Part shown: in pieces, positions 1-5,209 of the stretch
Numbering within the stretch: the first letter of the stretch is position 1
Layout: every line of letters starts with the position of its first letter
Source: an uncultured Burkholderiaceae bacterium
Lineage (GTDB): Bacteria > Pseudomonadota > Gammaproteobacteria > Burkholderiales > Burkholderiaceae_F
Length of the DNA stretch: 6,252 nt
NCBI GenBank assembly: GCA_937936215.1
Contig: CALGWX010000319.1
Coordinates: 1 to 6,252 of the forward strand
Direction of reading: 5' to 3'
Notes under the pieces: model-generated
Database searches by the model: none
Told to the model about the DNA's origin: nothing
Seen by the model: the letters and a program-made list of their open reading frames with translations, nothing else
Program-made: the position numbers and the translations under genes

Positions 1-297
1 CCAGATCGCCGCCCGCCGCGGCAGCTTCTGCACGTCGAGGTAGCGCGCCACCGCCGCCGGCGCGTCGGCCAGGTGCGGCACCTCGTCGACCGTGCTCGAC
101 ATCCGCTCCGACATGGCGCGAAAGCGCAGCTTCAGGTCGCCCTCGATCCGCGGCCGCGGCCCCGGCGGATGCCGCCGCAGGTAGTCTTCGACCGCCGCCA
201 GTTCCTCGGCGGTGGCCGTCGCTGGACGGCGCTGCGCGGCGCGGATGCGCTGGAAGATGGCGGCGCGGGCGGCCGAGGTGTCGAAGTCGGAGTTCAT
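1..297 (-). CDS. lutC: Lactate utilisation protein C (LutC/YkgG, LUD domain), N-terminal part
   Basis: Seen: an open minus-strand frame of 99 codons runs from an ATG at 297-295 to the window edge with no stop, so the C-terminal half or more is outside. It starts MNSDFDTSAARAAIFQRIRA, followed by an Ala/Glu-rich helix, a Pro/Arg linker (about residues 44-50), a helix ending in MSSTVDEVPHLADAPAAVARYL (63-87), and KLPRRAAIW at the cut. Known: a short 'RxxIxxRIRxA' N-terminal helix, then a segment entering the LUD fold, is typical of LutC/LldG/YkgG proteins of about 210-230 residues. They act with the Fe-S proteins LutA and LutB in cytoplasmic oxidation of L-lactate to pyruvate; the exact role of LutC is not settled. 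The start is supported by a 4-base ATGA overlap with the upstream aminotransferase stop. A weak GAGG lies 11 nt upstream (312-309). Whether lutA and lutB follow beyond the left edge cannot be seen. The family call rests on the N-terminal part only. Confidence 0.72.
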   Translation of the reverse strand, partial: MNSDFDTSAARAAIFQRIRAAQRRPATATAEELAAVEDYLRRHPPGPRPRIEGDLKLRFRAMSERMSSTVDEVPHLADAPAAVARYLDVQKLPRRAAIW

Positions 298-1508
298 TGT
301 CGCGGCGGCCTCGTGTTGGCGCGGATGAAGTCGGCGATGCGCGCCACGCCGCGCTCGATCTGCGCCTCGCTGGCGGCGTAGGAGAAGCGGATGTGCTGCC
401 CTTCGCCCTCGATGCGCGGGCCGAAGTGGATGTCGGCGAGCACGGCCACGCCGGCCTCGTGCAGCAGGCGCCGCCGCAGCTCCTCGGAATCTTTGGCGCC
501 GATCAGCGCGCAGGCCTCGGTGACGTTCGGCCAGGCGTAGAAGGCGCCACCGGGCGTGGCGCACGAAAAGCCCGGCACCTCGTTCAGCAGGCGGACGATC
601 AGGTCGCGGCGGGCGAGGAAGCGGCTGCGCATGGCCTCGGCGGCGTCCTGCGGCCCTTGGAGCGCCGCCAGCGCCGCCCACTGGCTGACCTGCGCGGCGC
701 AGCTTTCGGTGTTAGTGATCCAGCGCGTGAACACCGGCGCGAGCGCCGCGTTGGCGGCGAAGCCGATGCGCCAGCCGGTCATCGCGTAGGTCTTGGAGGC
801 GCCGTCGCAGATGATCGTCCGCTCGCGCATGCCGGGCAGCGCCGCGATCGACACGAACTGCCCGTCGTAGACCAGGCGGCTGTAGATCTCGTCGGCGTAG
901 TCCCAAACCTGCGGCTGCCGGCGCAGCACCTCAGCGATCGCCTCGTAGTCCGCCTGCATGAGCAGGCCGCACGTGGGGTTGTGCGGCGAGTTCAGGATCA
1001 GCAGCTTGGTCCGCGGCGTGATGCGCGCGGCAAGCTCCTCGGGATCGAAGGCGAAGCGATGCCGCTCGCGCAGCGGCAGCGGCACCGGCACCGCCCCCTG
1101 GGCGACGATCTGCGACTCGTAGATGGGAAAGCCCGGGACCGGGTAGATCACCTCGTCGCCGACGCCGTAGTCGGTCACCGAGGCGATCGCATAGGCGATG
1201 AAGGGCTTGGCGCCGGCGCCGATCACCACCTCATCGGGCGAGATGTCGAGGCCGCGCAGCTGCGACATCGACCGCGCCGCCGCCGCGCGCAGCTCGTCGA
1301 TGCCGGCCGACGGCGTGTAGCCGTGCTTGCCGGCGCGGATCGCCGCCACCGCGGCGTCCTGCACGTGCGCCGGCGTCGGAAAATCGGGCTGGCCGATGCA
1401 GAAGGAAACGATGTCGCGGCCGGCGCGCGCCAACGCGTTGACCTCAGCCAGGACGACGAAGGCGTTTTCGGTGCCGAGGCTGTCGGCACGGCGAGAAAGA
1501 GCGGGCAT
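294..1508 (-). CDS. Class I/II PLP-dependent aminotransferase (aspartate aminotransferase-like)
   Basis: This is a 404-residue cytoplasmic fold-type I aminotransferase, the usual length for the AspC/AatA-like group. Visible motifs in order: GQPDFPTP near residues 39-46; HGYTPSAGIDELR (62-74), whose Tyr64 normally contacts the partner subunit's PLP phosphate; GAGAKPF (97-103); the NSPHNPTCG loop with Asn177; DEIY with Asp206 (pyridine nitrogen) and Tyr209; and SKTYAMTGWRIGF with Lys239 (Schiff base) and Arg247 (phosphate). Arg374 in HIRFSYA matches the arginine that binds the substrate alpha-carboxylate. All catalytic residues are present, so the enzyme should be active. The amino-group donor cannot be read from sequence; aspartate, alanine or aromatic residues are all possible. 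The ATG at 1508 gives the expected N-terminus, though no good Shine-Dalgarno precedes it. The TGA overlaps the lutC ATG by 4 bases, implying co-translation. The gap to the CHRD gene upstream is 109 bases, so it may have its own promoter. Confidence 0.93.
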   Translation of the reverse strand: MPALSRRADSLGTENAFVVLAEVNALARAGRDIVSFCIGQPDFPTPAHVQDAAVAAIRAGKHGYTPSAGIDELRAAAARSMSQLRGLDISPDEVVIGAGAKPFIAYAIASVTDYGVGDEVIYPVPGFPIYESQIVAQGAVPVPLPLRERHRFAFDPEELAARITPRTKLLILNSPHNPTCGLLMQADYEAIAEVLRRQPQVWDYADEIYSRLVYDGQFVSIAALPGMRERTIICDGASKTYAMTGWRIGFAANAALAPVFTRWITNTESCAAQVSQWAALAALQGPQDAAEAMRSRFLARRDLIVRLLNEVPGFSCATPGGAFYAWPNVTEACALIGAKDSEELRRRLLHEAGVAVLADIHFGPRIEGEGQHIRFSYAASEAQIERGVARIADFIRANTRPPRQ

Positions 1509-1537
1509 CGAGGATCACAAGCGGGTGGATCGCGGCG

Positions 1538-1543
1538 ATTCTA
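1538..1543 (-). promoter_or_regulatory. Possible -10 element upstream of the aminotransferase
   Basis: Reading the minus strand, TAGAAT matches the sigma-70 -10 consensus at five of six positions, in the only AT-leaning patch of the 109-base gap before the aminotransferase. It would place transcription start about 20-25 bases before the ATG. No recognisable -35 box lies 16-18 bases upstream (AGGGGC there), so the call is weak. Confidence 0.2.
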
Positions 1544-1617
1544 TCGGCCCGTTCCTCGATGCCCCTTTTCTGCCGGCGCGCTGCGACGCCCTCGCCGCGG
1601 CACGCTGGCGGCGGCGT

Positions 1618-2151
1618 TCAGTGCTGGCCGCCCGCCCGGCCCTGGCCGCCGATCTGGCCGCGGACTTCGCCGGCGGGCAGCACGGTGCTGTGCACGTTCA
1701 CATAGGTGACCCCGGCGAGGATGGCGTCGACGAGTTCGTCGAACTCCCCCGGCGCGATGAGTTGCGCCGCCGGCCCGACGACGTTGGCCGCCATCAGCGT
1801 GCCGTTGACCTCGCCCTCGGTTCCCGCTGGGCACACGGGCGTGCCCGCCGGGCCCGGATTGGTCGTGGTGCCGCACAGCCAGACGCTGATGCCGCCGTTG
1901 ACGCCGTGCTGGCCCAGGTGAATGTGGGCCATGGTGATGTTGCCCTGCAGCCCCTTGTACGACAGCTCATAGAAGATCGCGCCGGCCTTGCGATCGATCC
2001 TGGCCTTGAACTCGCCGCGGCCGGGGCTGGAGGCCGCCGGCACCTCCTCATAGCCGGTCAGGCGGGCGTGGGCAGTCTGGGCGGTGACCGGCGCCGCAGC
2101 CGCAAAGGCGGCAAGCGCCGAAGCCAGCGCGATCAAGCGTGGACTCGTCAT
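1618..2151 (-). CDS. Secreted CHRD-domain protein
   Basis: This is a 177-residue exported protein made of one CHRD (chordin-type) domain. A classic signal peptide is visible: MTSPR, then an Ala/Leu-rich core to residue 20, then PVTA before Gln25, giving a likely SPase I cut after Ala24. The mature part begins with an 'A-LTGYEEVPA' strand (28-39). It continues through EFKARID, FYELSYKGL (60-68), and the signature ITMAHIHLGQHGVNG (72-86) with His76, His78 and His82, then ISVWLCG. It ends with YVNVHSTVLPAGEVRGQI (150-167), the typical closing CHRD segment. Cys93 and Cys107 could form a disulfide in the periplasm. A Gly/Gln tail closes the protein. Known: CHRD domains occur in animal chordin and as stand-alone secreted bacterial proteins whose function is not established. 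The start is fixed by the signal peptide and a strong AGGAG 7 bases upstream. Neighbours suggest no partner. Confidence 0.9.
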   Translation of the reverse strand: MTSPRLIALASALAAFAAAAPVTAQTAHARLTGYEEVPAASSPGRGEFKARIDRKAGAIFYELSYKGLQGNITMAHIHLGQHGVNGGISVWLCGTTTNPGPAGTPVCPAGTEGEVNGTLMAANVVGPAAQLIAPGEFDELVDAILAGVTYVNVHSTVLPAGEVRGQIGGQGRAGGQH

Positions 2152-2158
2152 GGGTTTT

Positions 2159-2163
2159 CTCCT
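2159..2163 (-). promoter_or_regulatory. Shine-Dalgarno of the CHRD gene
   Basis: AGGAG on the minus strand, followed by seven bases (AAAACCC) and then the ATG at 2151. It is the only strong ribosome-binding site in the window and it decides the CHRD start. Confidence 0.8.
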
Positions 2164-2345
2164 GGGTCAGGCCGCCGCCCGCGCCCGATGCGCAGCAGCA
2201 CCTGTCGCGGCCAACATCGCTGACGCGCGGCTTCTTCCGGCCGTCACGCGCAGGCGCGATGGCGAGGGCGGGCCACGTCGGCCGCCAGGCCGCGCTGCCG
2301 GTGCGCCAGGCGCGACGCCGCACGGAAAGGCGCGCGCCGCGAAGA

Positions 2346-2362
2346 CGGGCCATGAGGGCCCG
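2346..2362 (-). other. Inverted repeat downstream of the unknown gene
   Basis: A perfect six-pair stem CGGGCC/GGCCCG with a five-base loop lies 26 bases past the TAG of the unknown gene, inside the 236-base gap that precedes the CHRD gene. In minus-strand RNA it is followed by UCUUCGCGGC, not a U-run, so intrinsic termination is doubtful. The rest of the gap (2164-2345) is GC-rich. I see no promoter, small ORF or repeat I can support there. Confidence 0.25.
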
Positions 2363-2387
2363 CGGCGACAGCGTGCGGCGCCGCCCG

Positions 2388-3062
2388 CTACCAGCGCACG
2401 TCCAGGATCGCGCGGCTGGAGTCCTGCTCGACCCGGAAGCCGCGGCTGGCGAGCCGCTCGGCCAGGCGTTGCAGCAGGCGCGCGTCCGCCGGCAGCGGCG
2501 CCAGCGAGGGCCACGGGATGCGGCAGCCATCGGCGCCGCGGTCGGCGCGCTCGGCGATCATTGCCAGCGCCTTGCGCTCGAAGGCGTCGATGCGCCGTGC
2601 CGCCTCCGCCCGCGCCCGCCAGAGGTACGCCGCCGGCAGCGCCACCGACTCCATCAGCTTGGCCGCCGCCCCTGCCGTCACCGGCTCCGCCGTGGCGAAA
2701 CCGAGTTCCAGGTGGTCGAGGCGCACGGTGGCGGTCTCCCCGGCCGCGCCCTCGCCGCCCTCGGGCCGCTCGACGCGGGGCACCGAGCTCACGTCGAAGC
2801 CCAGTGCAGCAAAGATGCGGCAGGCGCGGACCAGGCCGTGCTCGCGGGCCTCCTCGAGGGCGTCGAGCAGCTTGCCGCCGTAGAGCCGGCCGCTGCGGCC
2901 CGTGGCGAAGGGAACCGTCGCCTCGCCGATCGCCACCCGGGCGCGGCTCTCGCCAGCGTCCACCGCGGCCACCAGCGCTTCGGCCGCCTTCTCGTTGACC
3001 AGTCGCAGCGCGAAGGCGGCGGCACTCGCCGCGGCGCGGGCCTGTTGTGCGGAATCGATCAT
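2388..3062 (-). CDS. Hypothetical protein, 224 residues, possible internal duplication
   Basis: I do not recognise this family. Seen: a soluble, Ala/Arg/Glu-rich protein without signal peptide or membrane segment. Residues 1-35 look helical (MIDSAQQARAAASAAAFALR onward). A basic/polar stretch follows around 50-63 (ATGRSGRLYGGK), then a long helix (64-87) ending in ALGFDVSSV. A Gly/Glu-rich loop comes at 99-109, a beta-like strand ATVRLDHLELGF at 111-122, a second Ala-rich helical region (130-173), and a C-terminal LASRGFRV...AILDVRW. Two stretches resemble each other: 25-44 with 164-183, and 65-91 with 196-211. This suggests two copies of a helix-strand module. The protein ends in a Trp after a strand. 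The start at the ATG (3062) is chosen over an in-frame GTG at 3089 because the extra nine residues look like leader sequence; neither has a good Shine-Dalgarno. It is 96 bases downstream of pncB, so co-transcription is possible. Codon use matches its neighbours, so it looks like a real resident gene. Confidence 0.72.
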   Translation of the reverse strand: MIDSAQQARAAASAAAFALRLVNEKAAEALVAAVDAGESRARVAIGEATVPFATGRSGRLYGGKLLDALEEAREHGLVRACRIFAALGFDVSSVPRVERPEGGEGAAGETATVRLDHLELGFATAEPVTAGAAAKLMESVALPAAYLWRARAEAARRIDAFERKALAMIAERADRGADGCRIPWPSLAPLPADARLLQRLAERLASRGFRVEQDSSRAILDVRW

Positions 3063-3093
3063 GTTGGCGCGAAATCTAGAGCTTGCCACTGGC

Positions 3094-3113
3094 CCGGCGC
3101 ATCCGCCCGCCGG
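3094..3113 (-). other. Inverted repeat between pncB and the unknown gene
   Basis: A perfect six-pair GC stem (CCGGCG/CGCCGG) with an eight-base loop lies in the 96-base gap after pncB. On the minus strand the sequence that follows has no U-run, so it is not a standard intrinsic terminator. It could attenuate or stabilise the transcript end, or be a chance product of the high GC content. Confidence 0.25.
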
Positions 3114-3158
3114 CGTAGTCCGGACGATGGCGCAGCGAGTCGGTCGGCACGACGGTCG

Positions 3159-4334
3159 TCAGCGCTTGATCTCGAAAACCTGGCGCAGGTAGGCAAGATA
3201 GGCCTCGTCGTCGCACATGTTCTTCTCCGGCGAGTCGGACAGCTTCGCGACCGGCTGGCCGTTGCAGCGCACCATCTTGATGACGATCTGCAGCGGCGTG
3301 TAGCCGAGGTCGTTGGTGAGATTGGTGCCGACGCCGAAGGCCAGCCGCGCCCGGCCGTGGAAGCGGCGATAAAGCTCGATCACCTTCGGGAACGTCAGCG
3401 AGTCGGAGAACACCAGCGTCTTGGTGCGCGGGTCGACCCGGTTCTTCTCGTAGTGCGCGATCAGCCGCTCGCCCCACTGGATCGGGTCGCCGGAGTCGTG
3501 CCGGGCGCCGTCGAACAGCTTGCAGAAGTACATGTCGAAGTCGCGCAGGAAGGCGTCCATGCCGTAGACGTCCGACAGCGCGATGCCGAGGTCGCCGCGG
3601 TATTCCTTGGCCCAGGTCTCGAAGGCGAAGGTCTGCGAGTCGCGCAGCCGCGGGCCGAGCGCCTGGCAGGCCTGCAGGTACTCGTGCGCCATCGTGCCCA
3701 GCGGAGTGAGGCCGTGCTTGACCGCGAACATGACGTTGCTGGTGCCGGCCAGGTGCTCGCCGAGCTCGCGCTTCAGCGTCTGCAGCACCTCGTCCTGCCA
3801 GCGCTTGGAAAAGCGCCGCCGCGTGCCGTAGTCGGCGATGCGCAGGTCCGCCAGGGTGGGGTCGTCGCGCACCAGCGCGATTTTCTCCATCAGCCGGCGG
3901 CGGCCGCTGTCCAGGTCGGGCGCCCGCTGCGTGGCGCGGAAGTACACCTCGTTGACGATCGCCAGCACCGGGATCTCGAACAGGATCGTGTGCAGCCACG
4001 GCCCCCTGATGACGATGTTGATCTCGCCCGGCCCCGGCTGCGCCGGCTCGACGTGGATGTACTTGGTGTTGAGCTGGAACAGGCCGAGGAAGTCGACGAA
4101 GTCGCTCTTGATGAAGCGCAGCCCCCGCAGGTAGGCGAGTTCGTCCTCGGTGAAACGCAGCGTGCAAAGCGCCTCGATCTGCTCGCGGATCTCCTCGACG
4201 TAGGGGGTGAGGTCGACACCGGCGTTGCGGCACTTGAAGCGGTACTCGACCTGCGCGCTCGGGAAGTGATGCAGCACGACCTGCATCATCGTGAACTTGT
4301 ACAGGTCGGTGTCGAGCAGGCTGGTAATGATCAT
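3159..4334 (-). CDS. pncB: Nicotinate phosphoribosyltransferase (NAPRTase)
   Basis: This cytoplasmic enzyme of the Preiss-Handler NAD salvage route joins nicotinate and PRPP, with ATP hydrolysis, to give nicotinate mononucleotide (EC 6.3.4.21). At 391 residues it is close to the roughly 400 of E. coli PncB. Motifs: N-terminal SLLDTDLYKFTMMQ (5-18); IRGPWLHTILFEIPVLAIVNE (109-129); ADYGTRRRFS (167-176); TSNVMFA (198-204); GTMAHE with His217 (213-218), at the position of the histidine phosphorylated during the ATP-driven cycle; and the type II PRTase features HDSGDP (279-284) and GVGTNLTND (334-342) that bind phosphates of PRPP/product. All are intact. The start at the ATG 4334 gives the canonical N-terminus. 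No Shine-Dalgarno is evident. It lies 78 bases after the hydratase-like gene, in the same direction. Its function is unrelated to that gene, so it may form a separate unit. Confidence 0.97.
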   Translation of the reverse strand: MIITSLLDTDLYKFTMMQVVLHHFPSAQVEYRFKCRNAGVDLTPYVEEIREQIEALCTLRFTEDELAYLRGLRFIKSDFVDFLGLFQLNTKYIHVEPAQPGPGEINIVIRGPWLHTILFEIPVLAIVNEVYFRATQRAPDLDSGRRRLMEKIALVRDDPTLADLRIADYGTRRRFSKRWQDEVLQTLKRELGEHLAGTSNVMFAVKHGLTPLGTMAHEYLQACQALGPRLRDSQTFAFETWAKEYRGDLGIALSDVYGMDAFLRDFDMYFCKLFDGARHDSGDPIQWGERLIAHYEKNRVDPRTKTLVFSDSLTFPKVIELYRRFHGRARLAFGVGTNLTNDLGYTPLQIVIKMVRCNGQPVAKLSDSPEKNMCDDEAYLAYLRQVFEIKR

Positions 4335-4359
4335 GGCGGTGGCGCGCGGTCAAGTCGGT

Positions 4360-4368
4360 ATTTTCTCA
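4360..4368 (-). promoter_or_regulatory. Possible extended -10 promoter for pncB
   Basis: On the minus strand TGAGAAAAT has the TG of an extended -10 followed by a four-of-six match to TATAAT, in the only A-rich patch of the gap before pncB. Transcription would start about 20 bases before the ATG. There is no recognisable -35 box. A GC-rich inverted repeat lies just upstream (around 4376-4398). Confidence 0.2.
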
Positions 4369-4412
4369 GCGGTCGGCCCGCGCCCACGGGCGTGGCCGCC
4401 GCGAGCCTGGCG

Positions 4413-5198
4413 TCATGTCGAGCCGAAGCTCGGCGGCCGCTTGGCGAGGAAGGCGTCCACGCCCTCGGCGAAGTCGCGCGAGCCGGCGCAGCGCAGGAAG
4501 GCCGCCCGTTCGGCGTCGAGCTGGCCGCGCAGGTCGTGCTCGAAGGAGATGTGCATCAGCCGCTTCAGTTGCGCGATCGCCAGCGCCGGCCCGGCGGCCA
4601 GCCGCCGCGCCAGCGCCAGCGTCTCCTCCTCCAGTTGCGCCCGCGGCACGACGCGGTTGACGAGCCCGAGCCGGAGCGCCTCGGCGGCGTCGAACGGCTC
4701 GCCAACGAGCGCGATCTCCACCGCCTTGCGCAGCCCCACCAAGCGCGGCAGCGTCCACGAGCCGGCGAGATCGCAGCTGGTGCCGATGTTCACGTAGGCC
4801 AGCGAAAAGCGGGCGTCCTCGGCGGCGATGGCGAAGTCGCACGCCAGCGCCAGGCTCATGCCGGCGCCGGCCACCGCGCCGTGCAGGCAGGCGATCACCG
4901 GCGCCCGCAGTTCCATCAGCAGCACGATCGCCTCGTGCATCGGCCCGATCAGGCCGATCGCGGCGCCGGTCGGGTTGGCGTGCAGCTCCGTCAGGTCGCC
5001 CCCGGCGCAGAAGCCGCGGCCGGCGCCTTCGAGGATGACTGCGCGCACCGCGGCATTGGCGCTCAGGTCCCGCAGCGCATGGGCGAACGCCTGCGCGGTC
5101 GCGTGGTCGAGCGCGTTCAGCTGCCGCGGCCGGTTCAGGCGCAGGCGGACGATGCCGCCGTCGCGGTGGATCTCGAGGGTGTCCACGGCCTCGCCCAT
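4413..5198 (-). CDS. Enoyl-CoA hydratase/isomerase-family protein, isomerase-type active site
   Basis: A 261-residue crotonase-fold protein, the standard length for the family. Seen: LNRPRQLNALD (21-31); the oxyanion-hole loop GFCAGGDLTE (62-71); the second oxyanion segment HGAVAGAGMSLALACDFAIA (106-125); then FSLAYVNIGTSCDLAGSW (131-148) followed by TLPRLVG. The two catalytic glutamates of true hydratases (Glu144 and Glu164 in rat) appear replaced by Ser115 and Tyr135. Asp143 sits where PaaG-type isomerases have their catalytic Asp, in the motif 'D-x-x-G-S-W-x-L-P-R-L-V-G'. Inference: it isomerises or otherwise rearranges an acyl-CoA double bond and does not hydrate it; the substrate is unknown. 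The ATG at 5198 is chosen because it gives the typical 'xxLEIxRDGGIVRLRLNRP' opening; the frame stays open far upstream, but that is antigenic-free shadow sequence inside the dehydrogenase gene. It lies 11 bases after the dehydrogenase stop, so they are very likely co-transcribed. Confidence 0.9.
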   Translation of the reverse strand: MGEAVDTLEIHRDGGIVRLRLNRPRQLNALDHATAQAFAHALRDLSANAAVRAVILEGAGRGFCAGGDLTELHANPTGAAIGLIGPMHEAIVLLMELRAPVIACLHGAVAGAGMSLALACDFAIAAEDARFSLAYVNIGTSCDLAGSWTLPRLVGLRKAVEIALVGEPFDAAEALRLGLVNRVVPRAQLEEETLALARRLAAGPALAIAQLKRLMHISFEHDLRGQLDAERAAFLRCAGSRDFAEGVDAFLAKRPPSFGST

Positions 5199-5209
5199 GG
5201 CAGAGGCGG

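Noticed and set aside
297..1709. Plus-strand open frame of 470 codons antisense to the aminotransferase
   Set aside because: Arg/Ala/Asp-rich shadow translation with no family features, opposite an aminotransferase with all catalytic motifs.
2180..2225. Sigma-54-like GG...GC pair upstream of the CHRD gene on the minus strand
   Set aside because: The spacing between GG and GC is 11 bases where 10 is required, and the flanking bases do not match the consensus.
3063..3089. Upstream GTG start (3089) for the unknown 224-residue protein
   Set aside because: It adds only MASSRFRAN with no good Shine-Dalgarno. The ATG at 3062 gives a more natural start, but the choice is not certain.
4348..4353. 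TTGACC on the minus strand as a -35 box for pncB
   Set aside because: It lies only 13 bases before the ATG, leaving no room for a -10 element and transcription start.
4381..4392. CGCCC-AC-GGGCG inverted repeat as an intrinsic terminator after the hydratase-like gene
   Set aside because: The two-base loop is too small for the full stem, and no U-run follows in the minus-strand RNA.
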